DNA of 64,000 bases from Candidatus Dependentiae bacterium (GTDB lineage Bacteria; Babelota; Babeliae; Babelales; UBA12411). The stretch covers positions 1-64,000 of the forward strand of contig DOJW01000001.1 of the NCBI GenBank assembly GCA_003511165.1. Reading direction: 5' to 3'. This document shows, in pieces, positions 34,024-43,679 of the stretch; the first letter of the stretch is position 1; the number at the start of each line of letters is the position of its first letter. Under the pieces are notes generated by a model. That model did no database searches. It had not been told where the DNA came from and saw only the letters and a program-made list of their open reading frames with translations. The position numbers and the translations under genes were made by a program.

Positions 34024-35691
34024 ATGAACTTTGATTTTTCCAAATTTTATTTAACGTTAATTTGTTTATTTTTATTTAGTTATTTTGATTTGTTCTCACA
34101 TGTAAAACTTGTAGTAGCAAATTTCCCAAAACAAGATGTTGAGGATGTGCAAAATTCAAAGTCGACATTGTTTAATTCTGCTCAAGAAGTTGAAGTTCAA
34201 AGTGAATTATCTCACAATTTTAAATTTGAGTGGCAAAAAATTCGTGAAAAATATGCTAATGGTGTTGTTCAAATCATTGTGCAAGTTTCTGAATTTAATT
34301 GGGAAGAACCATTTAAAGCACCACTTTCATATGAATCGTATGGAAGTGGATTTTTTATTGATAAGCAAGGATACATCGTTACAAATTATCATGTGATTGA
34401 AGAGGCTAGCCGTCAGCAAGATGCTATAGAAATACAATTACCATTTAGCAAAAGAAGATTTCGTTTAAAAGTTGGCGGTATAAATCCTGATAGGGACATT
34501 GCTCTTTTGAAGTTAGATCAACCTGGATTTGATTTAATTTCTAGTAAATTGAAAGAGATTCCATCTCTTCCGCTTGGTGATTCTGATAAAATTCGAAGTA
34601 TTATTGATATCATCGATCTTGGATATCCGCTTGGTCAAGAAAAGCTGAAAGTAACAAAAGGTATAATTTGTGGAAGAGAATTTTTGTCCGATGAGCCATT
34701 TCTCGGTGGAGATTCTTATTTTCAAATAGATGCTGCTATCAATCCAGGAAATTCTGGAGGCCCTTCTTTTAATAATGCGGGTGAAGTAATTGGAATAAGT
34801 ACAAGTTATTATTCTGATGCGCAAAATATTGGTTTTATCATTCCTATCAATGATGTCAAAAATGTGATTGATGAACTTCGTAAAACAAAATTACAGTATA
34901 AACCCTTCTTGGGAGCTGTTTTTGGAAATACAAGCGTGGACATGCTTAAATTCTTGAATGATCCGAACGATGGTGGTTGGTTTATTTCTAAAGTTTTCAA
35001 AAAAACTTTGTTTGCTGAAAATGATGTGCGTGAAGGGGATTTGCTTTACGAAATCGATGGATACAAAGTTGATATGTTTGGTGAGATCAAAGTTGATTGG
35101 AGTGATGCAAAAGTTTCAATATTTGATTTGATTAATCGTTTGCCGATCGGACATGAACTAAAATTGGTTTTGTATCGAAAAGGTGAAAAAATAAATAAAA
35201 CTTTTAAGCTTGAATGTGCAAAGCCTCTTCCAATTAGATACATTTATCCAGAATTTGAAAAAGTAGATTTCGAAATTGTTGGCGGCATGGTGATAATGGA
35301 GCTTGCTCTGAATCATGTTGAACCATTATCCAAATATAATCCTTATTTAATAAATTATTTGCAACGTGATAATCAGTATGAAAGTCGATTGATAATTTCT
35401 CATATAATTCCAAATTCTCAAGCACAAAAATCCCGCACAATTGAAAAAGGTGAACTTCTTGAAGAGATAAATGGTATAAAAGTGCGAACAATTTCAGATT
35501 TTAGAAAAGCTGTGCTTGAAAGTGCAAAGAATGGTTATTTGTCGGTAAAAACGGAAGAAGGCGATTTTGTCGTTTTGTCGGTTGCTAAAATTTTAAGTGA
35601 AGAAGATTTGCTTGCAAGAGAATACGTATATGAAAAAACTGATTTAATAAAAGAGTTGTATAGATTGTACAAAAGTAACAAAAAAAATTGA
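34024..35691 (+). CDS. membrane-anchored HtrA/DegP-like serine protease
   Basis: Trypsin-like protease with a signal-anchor (about 5-27). The ATG at 34024 behind GTGAGG is chosen over an upstream in-frame TTG. The triad is His123 (TNYHV), Asp158 (DRDIALLK) and Ser244 (NPGNSGGP). Two PDZ-like regions follow (about 300-385 and 440-530). Envelope quality control is the usual HtrA role. It forms a tandem pair with the next gene, sharing sequence along the whole length. Confidence 0.9.
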   Translation: MNFDFSKFYLTLICLFLFSYFDLFSHVKLVVANFPKQDVEDVQNSKSTLFNSAQEVEVQSELSHNFKFEWQKIREKYANGVVQIIVQVSEFNWEEPFKAPLSYESYGSGFFIDKQGYIVTNYHVIEEASRQQDAIEIQLPFSKRRFRLKVGGINPDRDIALLKLDQPGFDLISSKLKEIPSLPLGDSDKIRSIIDIIDLGYPLGQEKLKVTKGIICGREFLSDEPFLGGDSYFQIDAAINPGNSGGPSFNNAGEVIGISTSYYSDAQNIGFIIPINDVKNVIDELRKTKLQYKPFLGAVFGNTSVDMLKFLNDPNDGGWFISKVFKKTLFAENDVREGDLLYEIDGYKVDMFGEIKVDWSDAKVSIFDLINRLPIGHELKLVLYRKGEKINKTFKLECAKPLPIRYIYPEFEKVDFEIVGGMVIMELALNHVEPLSKYNPYLINYLQRDNQYESRLIISHIIPNSQAQKSRTIEKGELLEEINGIKVRTISDFRKAVLESAKNGYLSVKTEEGDFVVLSVAKILSEEDLLAREYVYEKTDLIKELYRLYKSNKKN

Positions 35692-35724
35692 TTTCAAAAA
35701 TACAAAAGGGAGAATTGTATCGTT

Positions 35725-37167
35725 ATGGCAAATAGTAGTGAATTTTATCGATTTAAAAATTGGCTAGATGTCCAGCAAAAGGCAAAAGACACAGTTGTTC
35801 AAATTTTTTCACAAATATTAAAATTTAATTGGTTAGAGCCGTATAAGGCGCCTACTCAAACGGCAGTTTTTGGTAGTGGTTTTTTTATTAATAATAAAGG
35901 TCATATTCTTACCAATTTCCATGTTGTTGATGAAGCTGTAAGTATCCAAATTCAAATTCCATCTCTTGGTAAAGAACAATTAGATGTTGAGGTTGTGGGT
36001 GTTTACCCGGATATGGATGTTGCGCTTTTGAAACTAAAAGATGAAGATTTTGCAAAAGTAAAAAATTTTTTAGGATATATTCCATATCTTGAGCTTGGTG
36101 ATTCTGATGAGATTCATCGCAGTGAAGAAATACTTGCGATTGGATACCCACTTGGCCAAGAAGGTCTCAAAAGTACACAGGGCATTGTAAGTGGCCGAGA
36201 AAAAATTCAAATGCTTTCATATATTCAAATTACTGCTCCGCTTAATCCTGGAAACTCTGGGGGGCCATCACTCAATCATGAAGGAAAAGTAATTGGAATT
36301 AATTTTGCAGGAGTTACTGAAGCGCAAAATGTTGGATATATAATCCCTATTAATGAAATAAAATCAGCAATACGAGATTTGTGCAAAGTAAAGGTTTTGC
36401 GCAGACCATATCTTGGTGGAATTTTTTCTTATTCAAATTCTGACATGGTGGAATATTTTAAAAATCCGCAAGAAGGTGGATTTTTTGTTACAAAAGTATT
36501 TCCGGGTTCTATTTTAGAAAAAGCTGGCATCATAGATGGGGATATGATTTATCAGTTTAATGAGTTTAAAGTTGATAGATTTGGAGAGATTGTTGTTTCA
36601 TGGTCTGAAGATAAAATATCTATGCTTGATCTGCTTCATAGATATGAAGTAGGCGATGAAATCACTCTTACTCTTTATCGCAGGGGCGAAAAAAAGATAA
36701 TAAAATTTAAATTAGAATTAAGCGCCGAAGTTCCGATTCGATTTGTTTATCCTAATTTTGAAAAAGTTGAGTATGAAGTTTTCGGCGGATTAGTAGTTAT
36801 GGAAATGACTTTAAATCACGTAGAAATTTTTGCAGAATTTAATCCTCTTTTTCATATGTTTAGTAGAGTAGATGTTCAATATAATTCGAAATTGATAGTT
36901 ACAAATATTTTGCATGATTCACAATTGCAACGAGCAAGAAGTATTTTACCTGGCGATATTATAGAATTTGTAAATAATCAAAAAGTTGGATCGCTCAAAG
37001 AATTTCGAGATGCTGTCGCAAAACAAAAAGATTCTAATTTTTTAACATTGAAAACCGATGTTGGAATATTTTGTGTACTTGCTATTGATAAAATACTTGA
37101 GGATGAAGATAGGCTGTCGCAGCAGTATTTGTACAAAAAATCATTTTTGGTAGATTTGCTTAAATAA
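35725..37167 (+). CDS. HtrA-like serine protease without signal peptide
   Basis: Paralogue of the preceding protease: His66 (TNFHV), Asp98 (DMDVALLK) and Ser178 (NPGNSGGP), then PDZ-like regions (about 225-310 and 370-460). It lacks any N-terminal hydrophobic segment, so it should stay cytoplasmic or be exported by another route. The ribosome-binding site GGGAG is 12 nt from the ATG, a long spacing. It lies 33 nt after its twin, so probably the same transcript. Confidence 0.9.
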   Translation: MANSSEFYRFKNWLDVQQKAKDTVVQIFSQILKFNWLEPYKAPTQTAVFGSGFFINNKGHILTNFHVVDEAVSIQIQIPSLGKEQLDVEVVGVYPDMDVALLKLKDEDFAKVKNFLGYIPYLELGDSDEIHRSEEILAIGYPLGQEGLKSTQGIVSGREKIQMLSYIQITAPLNPGNSGGPSLNHEGKVIGINFAGVTEAQNVGYIIPINEIKSAIRDLCKVKVLRRPYLGGIFSYSNSDMVEYFKNPQEGGFFVTKVFPGSILEKAGIIDGDMIYQFNEFKVDRFGEIVVSWSEDKISMLDLLHRYEVGDEITLTLYRRGEKKIIKFKLELSAEVPIRFVYPNFEKVEYEVFGGLVVMEMTLNHVEIFAEFNPLFHMFSRVDVQYNSKLIVTNILHDSQLQRARSILPGDIIEFVNNQKVGSLKEFRDAVAKQKDSNFLTLKTDVGIFCVLAIDKILEDEDRLSQQYLYKKSFLVDLLK

Positions 37168-37191
37168 TTTTTTATTTTTTTTGAGGGGTAA

Positions 37192-37476
37192 ATGAGCATA
37201 GTTGTTGATGTTAAAGTGATTCCATCATCAGGACGACAAAAGTGTATCTTGGATAAATCGGGTCAAATAAAATGTTATTTGAAAAGCCAGCCTGAAAAAG
37301 GAAAGGCCAATGCGGAGCTAGTCGATTTTATTGCTTCCTCGCTAAAGGTGCCGAAGGAATTGGTTACTATGCAATTTGGAGCAACATCGCCACGTAAAAG
37401 AATAAAAATTAATTTGCAAATATCGCTGGATGATTTCATGAAAGCAATTGGTATTGAAAAACAATTGTCGATTTGA
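37192..37476 (+). CDS. DUF167/YggU family protein
   Basis: Small (94 aa) conserved protein of the YggU/DUF167 group. Typical pattern: V.PSS.(R/K)...I, KSQPEKGKANAELVDFIASSL and a final basic K.I.I. No reaction is established for the family. It starts 24 nt after the protease gene and overlaps the TTG start of gspF by 4 nt. Confidence 0.88.
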   Translation: MSIVVDVKVIPSSGRQKCILDKSGQIKCYLKSQPEKGKANAELVDFIASSLKVPKELVTMQFGATSPRKRIKINLQISLDDFMKAIGIEKQLSI

Positions 37477-38696
37477 AGTCTAAATTTATGATTAGATATT
37501 TATGGGTAGGGATTGATAGTTTGGGAAGTAAGCGATATGGATTATCTTCGCTTGCAAATGAACAGTTGTTAGATGATTATTTGAAATCGCAAAAAATAAT
37601 TTCACTTCGGATTGTGTATCTTTGGAATTTTAAATTTACGGGTAATGCGGCAAAGATAGATGATTTCGAGTTAGCTACATTTTTTTCATCGATCTCTTTT
37701 TTGCTTGATTCGGGACAAGATCTTATTTTCGCTCTTAAACTTCAAACTCAAAAAACTAAAAATGAATTTCTAAAAGTTTCGATTGAAAAAATTATTAAAG
37801 ATCTTGAAAGTGGAACGTCATTTTCAGCTTCTCTTTCAAAGCGAATATTAAATCTCCCTCAGTTTGTTTATTCATCAGTCGCAATTGGAGAGCGAACCGG
37901 GCATCTATCTCTTGCATGCAATCAAATTTATATTTTTTTGATTGATAGAGCTGACATTAAAAATAAAGTTAAAAAGGCAATATTTCTTCCTAGTCTCATC
38001 GTTGTATTATCTCTTTTGGTTATATCTTTTATTTTCAGTTTTGTTATACCCCGGTTCGAAAGATTCTTTTTGGATATGGATAAACCGATTCCTGTGTTCA
38101 CCAAAGTGATATTTCGATTTAGTCATTTTTTTAGATATTTTGGTTTTTATCTACTTTTGTTTATTCTTATTTTTTGTTTGTTTTTAAAATTTGTTTTATT
38201 TAAGAATGTCGCTTTCCAGCGATTTAAAGATAAAGTTTTGTTTAAAATATATTTTATTCGAGATTTGGTTTTACTTTTTAACTTAGTTTTATTTTTGGAA
38301 TCTGTTTTGGTGATGCTTCGCTGTGGAATAAACTTATTAGAAGCGATAGATGTTTCCGTAGAATCATTTATTTTTAACACATTTTTGAAAAATAAGTTTT
38401 CGTTAATTTTAAGAAGTATTAGAGACGGTGGTTCTTTGTCGGCAGCTTTTGGTCAAATTGATTTTAAACTGTTTCCACCTGAAGTAGCATCATTTGTTTT
38501 GATTGGCGAAAAAAGTGGAAATTTAATAAATTCACTTGAAAGACTGCTTTTGTTTTTTAAGCAAGAGCTGCAACGGAAAATCGATTTTTGTATCACGTTT
38601 TTGCAGCCAATGCTTATTTTGTTTGTTGGATTAATTATTTTGGTAATAATTGTTGCTGTTTATTTGCCTATTTTTAGCCTTACAGATTTGATTTAA
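37473..38696 (+). CDS. gspF: GspF/PilC-like inner-membrane protein
   Basis: Inner-membrane platform protein of type II secretion or type IV pili. It has the two repeated GspF domains (about 60-185 and 265-385), each with a helix bundle (LDSGQDLIFAL, GE.TGHL; LRCGINLLEAI, IGEKSGNL), and three membrane helices (about 168-190, 220-245 and 380-400). TTG at 37473 overlaps the previous stop; ATG at 37488 is an alternative. The partner ATPase and pseudopilin are 32 kb away in the window. Confidence 0.9.
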   Translation: MKSKFMIRYLWVGIDSLGSKRYGLSSLANEQLLDDYLKSQKIISLRIVYLWNFKFTGNAAKIDDFELATFFSSISFLLDSGQDLIFALKLQTQKTKNEFLKVSIEKIIKDLESGTSFSASLSKRILNLPQFVYSSVAIGERTGHLSLACNQIYIFLIDRADIKNKVKKAIFLPSLIVVLSLLVISFIFSFVIPRFERFFLDMDKPIPVFTKVIFRFSHFFRYFGFYLLLFILIFCLFLKFVLFKNVAFQRFKDKVLFKIYFIRDLVLLFNLVLFLESVLVMLRCGINLLEAIDVSVESFIFNTFLKNKFSLILRSIRDGGSLSAAFGQIDFKLFPPEVASFVLIGEKSGNLINSLERLLLFFKQELQRKIDFCITFLQPMLILFVGLIILVIIVAVYLPIFSLTDLI

Positions 38697-38711
38697 ATCT
38701 AAAAATTTGCC

Positions 38712-38740
38712 TTGACGACCATTTTATTAATGTTTAATAT
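38712..38740 (+). promoter_or_regulatory. promoter of tRNA-Leu
   Basis: TTGACG (38712-38717), 17-nt spacer, TAATAT (38735-38740), 29 nt before the tRNA. Confidence 0.8.
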
Positions 38741-38768
38741 CGTTTATGTGAAATTTTTCAAAAAATTT

Positions 38769-38855
38769 GCCGAAGTGGCGGAACTGGCAGACGCACGGGA
38801 CTCAAAATCCCGCGATAGCAATATCGTGTCGGTTCGACCCCGACCTTCGGCACCA
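38769..38855 (+). tRNA. tRNA-Leu(CAA)
   Basis: Class II tRNA of 87 nt with encoded CCA. Acceptor GCCGAAG/CTTCGGC, anticodon stem CGGGA/TCCCG with loop CTCAAAA (anticodon CAA), a variable arm, and T loop GTTCGAC. It reads UUG codons. Confidence 0.96.
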
Positions 38856-38860
38856 AAATA

Positions 38861-38893
38861 AAAAAGGCTCCTAAATTTTTAGGAGCCTTTTTT
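38861..38893. terminator. bidirectional terminator
   Basis: GGCTCCTA (38866-38873) pairs with TAGGAGCC (38880-38887) between A and T runs; it ends the tRNA-Leu and gatB transcripts. Confidence 0.9.
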
Positions 38894-38911
38894 ATTGAAT
38901 TAATCTAAATC

Positions 38912-40372
38912 TTACAAATGTTTCTTTAATAACTCGTTGATCAACTGTGGATTACCTTTTCCTTTTGTTGCTTTCATTGATTGTCCGACGAAAAAGGCAA
39001 AAAGTTTATCGTTTCCTGCTCTGTATTTATCCACATTGTCTTTGTTTTGAGCAATTACTTCCAAAACTATTCTTTCAAGCTCTTCCGGTGATGAAATTTG
39101 TTCTAACCCTTTTTCTTTGATGATAGTAAGTGGTGATTTTCCGCTTTCAAGCATCTCTGCAAAAACGTCTTGCGCGATCTTGCTGTTTATTATTCCTTTT
39201 TCTACTGTTGATACGAATTCTGCCATTAATGTCGGAGTGATTTTAGCTTGTGTAAGAGAAAGGTTGTTATTTTTGAGATACGCAAGTAGGTCGCGGAGCA
39301 TCCAGTTACAAACCTGTTTTGGATGATTGCTTATTTTGACAGTTTCTTCAAAGAAGTTTGCAAGTTCAAGCGGATCTATCAAAATCTCAGCTTCATAGCT
39401 GCTTAAATCATATTCTTTTTGGAAGCGGTTAAATTTTTCTTGGGGAAGTTCTGGAAGTGTTTTTTTGATTTGTTTTATCCACTCTTCATCGATCATTATT
39501 GGTGGTATATCTGGCTCTGTAAAATATCGATAATCGTTTGCTTCTTCTTTGGATCTCATAGCAGCAGAAACTTGTTTTTTGTTATCCCAAAGTCGAGTTT
39601 CTTGATAAATTTGTTCGCCTTCTTCAAGCGCTGTGACTTGACGTTCAATTTCGTAATCGATTGCTTGTGATATAAATCTAAATGAATTTATATTTTTGAG
39701 TTCGACTTTTGTTCCAAGTTTTTCTTGGGATTTTTTCCTTACAGATATATTTGTATCTGCGCGGAAAGAACCTTCTTCCATATTTGCATCGCTCACGTCC
39801 AAGTATTGTACGATTTTTTTGATTTCGCTCAAATATGCTTTGGCTTCGAATGCGCTTGATATATCAGGATAACTTACGATTTCAAGCAGTGGTGTTCCTG
39901 CTCTGTTTAAATCAACAAAACTTTCGCCATGTTCGCCGTGAATATTTTTGCCAGCATCTTCTTCCATATGAATTCTGTTGATTCTAATTTTTTTGCTAGA
40001 ACCATCTTCGAGTGTGATCTCGATGAATCCTTCCTGGCAGATTGCGACTTCACCTTGTGTTATTTGAAAGTTTTTTGGCAAATCAGGGTAAGTGTAGTGT
40101 TTTCTTGAAAATTCATTTTTGCGTGTGATTGCGCAGTTTGTTGCAAGTCCAGCCATTATTGCAAAATCAACAACCTTTTTATTTAAGATTGGAAGCGTTC
40201 CCGGGTTGCCAGAGCAGACGGGACAAATATTTTTGTTAGGTTGCTGCCCAAATTTATTGGGACAACTACAAAATATTTTTGATTCTGTTTTTAGCTGAAC
40301 ATGTATTTCAAATCCGATGTTTGCTGTGTAATCAGGATGTTTTTCAAGAACAGTTTTTGCTTCACTTGCCAT
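38912..40372 (-). CDS. gatB: Asp/Glu-tRNA amidotransferase subunit B
   Basis: Kinase/tRNA-binding subunit of GatCAB, which converts misacylated Glu-tRNA-Gln and/or Asp-tRNA-Asn. Seen: IGFEIHVQL, a zinc site CSCPN...CPVCSGNPG (about 33-56), the GatB signature NRAGTPLLEIVSYPD, and the C-terminal YqeY-like helical domain (about 340-486). Full length. gatA and gatC are not in the window. Second gene after rng (20-nt gap). Confidence 0.97.
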   Translation of the reverse strand: MASEAKTVLEKHPDYTANIGFEIHVQLKTESKIFCSCPNKFGQQPNKNICPVCSGNPGTLPILNKKVVDFAIMAGLATNCAITRKNEFSRKHYTYPDLPKNFQITQGEVAICQEGFIEITLEDGSSKKIRINRIHMEEDAGKNIHGEHGESFVDLNRAGTPLLEIVSYPDISSAFEAKAYLSEIKKIVQYLDVSDANMEEGSFRADTNISVRKKSQEKLGTKVELKNINSFRFISQAIDYEIERQVTALEEGEQIYQETRLWDNKKQVSAAMRSKEEANDYRYFTEPDIPPIMIDEEWIKQIKKTLPELPQEKFNRFQKEYDLSSYEAEILIDPLELANFFEETVKISNHPKQVCNWMLRDLLAYLKNNNLSLTQAKITPTLMAEFVSTVEKGIINSKIAQDVFAEMLESGKSPLTIIKEKGLEQISSPEELERIVLEVIAQNKDNVDKYRAGNDKLFAFFVGQSMKATKGKGNPQLINELLKKHL

Positions 40373-40392
40373 AAAATTTCCCTTTTTAAATT

Positions 40393-41910
40393 TTACGATT
40401 TTTCAATTTTAAATAAAGAACCTTCAAAGTTGTCATTGGATTCTAAAATGATTTTGCAATTTATTTCTTTTTCTAGTTTTAAAATTGATTTGTACTCTTT
40501 TTCTGTTAAATAGTCAAAAACTACAGGTGATGTTACGAGAGTTGCAGTTCCATGATGGTTTTCACGCTTTACAGAATCTTTGAATAATTGAAGTACTTCA
40601 TAACTGATTGTTTGTGTTGATTTAACAAATCCATAAGAGTTGCAGCACTCGCAAACTTTGGTTAATTGTTGTACTAATGTTTTGCCGGATCGCTTTCTTG
40701 TCATTTGAACTAAACCAAATTCAGAAATTTTGAGTGCGACGGTTTGAAATTTATCCATCTCTTTTAGAGTTTTCTCAAAAAATTTGGATAATTTTTGTCT
40801 ATTTGAAGAGTTCGACATATCGATAAAGTCTATGACAATTAAACCGCCAATATTTCTAAGGCGAAGTTGGGTAACTATTTCTTCTGCAGCTTCTATGTTT
40901 GTTTTGAAAATTGTATCTTCGAGGTTATTTTTTCCTATAAATCTACCAGTATTTACGTCGACTACAGACATGGCTTCTGTTGTTTCGATGATTAAACTAC
41001 CGCCAGATTTTAGAAGAACTTTCTTTTGTAGTGCTTTTTCGATTTGTTTTTCTACGTCGAAAATTTCAAAAAGAGGAGATTCGCCGTCGTAAAATTTGAT
41101 TTTGTAAGCATGTTCTGTTGTGGTGTCACGCACAAATCGATAAAGTCGTTTTTGATCTTCTAGATTATCTGTTAAAACAGCTTCTACATCATTATCAAGA
41201 TGATCTCGGATTACACGTAATGTTATAGGTAAATCTTCAAAAACTTTATCTCCGACAGCAGCTTTTTTGAATTTTTTTATAATCGATTTCCATATTGAAA
41301 TCAAAAAAGCGAGATCTTTTTTGATCTCTTTTTCGTCTCTGTTTTCAGCTGTTGTTCTGATAACAACGCCCATTCCTTTTGGTAAGTTTTTAATTAGAAT
41401 TTCACGTAGGCGTTGACGTTCAACTTTATTTTCTATTTTTTTGGAAATTCCGATTTGTGGAATATTTGGCATGAGTACAATCAATCGTCCAGGAAGGGTG
41501 AAGCAAGTGGTTAATTTTGCACCTTTACCATAAATAGGTTCTTTACTTACCTGCACCAAAATATCTTCATTTTCTGAAAATATTTTGCTGATATCCATTT
41601 CTTTTTTAATTTTGCGTTCGATCTCATCTGCATTTGAATCAAAGTTTGCTTCTTTGTTAAATTCTATTGTTTTTTCAACGGCTAGTGCGCGATCGACTTC
41701 GGTGATGTGTAAAAAACCAGCTTTTTCTTGTCCGATATCTACAAATGCGGTTTGAATTCCAGGTAATATTTTGGCGACTTTACCTTTAAAAAAACATCTT
41801 TCAAGTTCTATTTTATTGCCTGAATCCAGATAGATATCTTGAAGTTTTTTGTCTCGGAGCACAGCGACTCGCGTTTGCCATGCGTTATGGTTTATTAAAA
41901 TTTTTTTCAT
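40393..41910 (-). CDS. rng: ribonuclease E/G family endoribonuclease
   Basis: RNase G-sized (505 aa), with no RNase E-type degradosome tail. The S1 domain is at about 35-125 (KGKVAKILPGIQTAFVDIG). The catalytic metal site lies in MSVVDVNTGRF and IDFIDM. The Zn-link is CECC near 420. Such enzymes mature 5S/16S rRNA and start mRNA decay. It heads the rng-gatB pair. Confidence 0.94.
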   Translation of the reverse strand: MKKILINHNAWQTRVAVLRDKKLQDIYLDSGNKIELERCFFKGKVAKILPGIQTAFVDIGQEKAGFLHITEVDRALAVEKTIEFNKEANFDSNADEIERKIKKEMDISKIFSENEDILVQVSKEPIYGKGAKLTTCFTLPGRLIVLMPNIPQIGISKKIENKVERQRLREILIKNLPKGMGVVIRTTAENRDEKEIKKDLAFLISIWKSIIKKFKKAAVGDKVFEDLPITLRVIRDHLDNDVEAVLTDNLEDQKRLYRFVRDTTTEHAYKIKFYDGESPLFEIFDVEKQIEKALQKKVLLKSGGSLIIETTEAMSVVDVNTGRFIGKNNLEDTIFKTNIEAAEEIVTQLRLRNIGGLIVIDFIDMSNSSNRQKLSKFFEKTLKEMDKFQTVALKISEFGLVQMTRKRSGKTLVQQLTKVCECCNSYGFVKSTQTISYEVLQLFKDSVKRENHHGTATLVTSPVVFDYLTEKEYKSILKLEKEINCKIILESNDNFEGSLFKIEKS

Positions 41911-42201
41911 TGATATTAAATCCTCTTAATGATGAAGGAAGCTTGCACATGTTAATTTTTATTATATTTAACATGCAGAAGTTTACTTTTTATTTGCATA
42001 ATATTTTTATACTTTGCTATTTAAACAAAATAACAACCACAGTATATATAGTATTTAAAATATAGTGAATTTTAGATCTTTTTGAGTAGCAAATAGCAAT
42101 AAAATGTGATATTGTATTCAGCGTATGATACTTTTTGCATCATATAGGTATAAAACAAGTTCATTTTAGTTCTGTTTGATAATTTTTAGCGAAAGGGTAG
42201 A

Positions 42202-42906
42202 ATGAAAATTCTTACAAATAAGATTTTTAATGTAACATTGGTTCTTTGTTTAGTTTCCTTTGCGGGTTGTGGCAAGAAAAAACATACAACAATTCAAAAA
42301 ACACCTGTAGTAAAAGAAGTAAAAGATAAAGCTGCAAATACAGTAACTCCAGCTTCAACCGAGTACGCATTTGATGAATCTATTCCAAATCTTGAAAATT
42401 TCTCATTTGTCGAAGACAGTTCAACAGAAGCAAAAGACAAAAAAAGCAATTTTGTAGCAGAAGCAGATCTTGAAATCGATGATCAAGATTTATCCGAAGC
42501 AATCAAAGATGCTGAAGAAGTTTTAGCTTCTAACTCAAATGAAAATTCTGAATTTGATCGCATTATGTTCGGTTTTGACAAAGATAATCCTCTTGAAGGA
42601 CAAGATGAAGTTATTAAGAAAGATGCACAAAAAGCTGCCGAATTAATATCTCAAGGAAAAAAAGTAAGTATCAATGGTCACTGTTGCCAGATTGGTCAAG
42701 CAGATTACAACCTGGCGCTTTCTCTCAAAAGAGCAAACAAAGTAAAAGATGAGTTCGAAAGACTTGGAATATCACAAGACAATGTAAAAGTTGTTGGTTG
42801 TGGACAAGAAAATCCACTAGTAAGTTCCAATTCAGATGACAGAACTTCAAGATTAGCAGAACTTGCTCCAAATAGAAGAGCAGAAATTTTGGCTTTGACA
42901 AAATAA
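42202..42906 (+). CDS. OmpA/Pal-like lipoprotein
   Basis: Lipobox FAGC with Cys23. A disordered Lys/Glu/Thr linker (25-115) precedes an OmpA-C domain (about 122-234): IMFGFDKD, VSINGHC, NLALSLKRANKV, and a C-terminal NRRAEI. Where Pal/OmpA normally has GHTD or GHAD, this has GHCC, so the Asp that binds diaminopimelate is missing, while the matching Arg (LSLKRA) is kept. Expected at the outer membrane. Own terminator downstream. Confidence 0.85.
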   Translation: MKILTNKIFNVTLVLCLVSFAGCGKKKHTTIQKTPVVKEVKDKAANTVTPASTEYAFDESIPNLENFSFVEDSSTEAKDKKSNFVAEADLEIDDQDLSEAIKDAEEVLASNSNENSEFDRIMFGFDKDNPLEGQDEVIKKDAQKAAELISQGKKVSINGHCCQIGQADYNLALSLKRANKVKDEFERLGISQDNVKVVGCGQENPLVSSNSDDRTSRLAELAPNRRAEILALTK

Positions 42907-42929
42907 ATTTACAAATAAGTTTTAATAAA

Positions 42930-42961
42930 AAAGAGCTCCAATAACTTGGAGCTCTTTTTTA
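42930..42961. terminator. bidirectional terminator
   Basis: GAGCTCCA (42933-42940) pairs with TGGAGCTC (42947-42954), flanked by A and T runs, between the Pal-like gene and the convergent beta-barrel gene. Confidence 0.9.
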
Positions 42962-42982
42962 TTAGTTTGGTAAATCTATAGT

Positions 42983-43666
42983 TTAAAAATTGGTTGATAA
43001 ATTTAAACCTAAAACATTTGTTGGTATCCATTTAGGGGATGATTCTGATCTGTTATATTCAATCATGAAATAAGTATCTAATTTCACTTTATCATTTACT
43101 AATTTGATTTCAGCGCCTATTGCGGTTCGATTTCTATCAACATCATAATTATGGTAACCGTAATACAGTCGATCATAAATATATATGGTACCATTCTTTG
43201 ACTTTAGAAGGGTCATGCCTGGCTTTATAGAACCATAAGACCAATTTCCTTTTGAGTGTCCTACAAATCGCTGTGTTGCCGTCAAATCTATAGAAAAATC
43301 CATTTTAAACATACGTATTTTGTTTTTCATATAAGTATTGATCGCCAGCTCATGAATCCAGGGTTGAAAGACGCCGGTGTCAGAATTGGTCATTGGATAA
43401 AAATCATTTTCGAATCCAACTGCAAAACTTTGCTTTCTTGTGCTTTGTAAGATGATTTTTTCTTCTACTTCATAGAATCTTATTGTTGATGGATGATCAT
43501 AGATCCATAGTTCAAAATCGTTACCAAGTTTTAGGTTTTTAGCTATATAACCTTCCATATAGTTTGAATGTCGAATTTGCCAATGTCCTGCAAAAATATT
43601 TGACTTATTTAAGTAAAATAAAATTGAGAAGAGAAATATTTTTTTTAGTAGCGATTTGATATTCAT
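42983..43666 (-). CDS. probable outer-membrane beta-barrel protein
   Basis: Signal peptide about 1-26 (ends IFAG). The rest has alternating aromatic/polar strands (FELWIYDH, FAVGFENDFYP, ATQRFVGH, TIYIYDRLYYGYHNY, LDTYFMIEYNR) and ends in an aromatic residue (STNF), typical of barrel proteins. The layout resembles DUF2490-type porin-like proteins, but this is a pattern match. It follows the S51 peptidase gene after 13 nt. Confidence 0.65.
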   Translation of the reverse strand: MNIKSLLKKIFLFSILFYLNKSNIFAGHWQIRHSNYMEGYIAKNLKLGNDFELWIYDHPSTIRFYEVEEKIILQSTRKQSFAVGFENDFYPMTNSDTGVFQPWIHELAINTYMKNKIRMFKMDFSIDLTATQRFVGHSKGNWSYGSIKPGMTLLKSKNGTIYIYDRLYYGYHNYDVDRNRTAIGAEIKLVNDKVKLDTYFMIEYNRSESSPKWIPTNVLGLNLSTNF

Positions 43667-43679
43667 ATTTCCTCTATAT

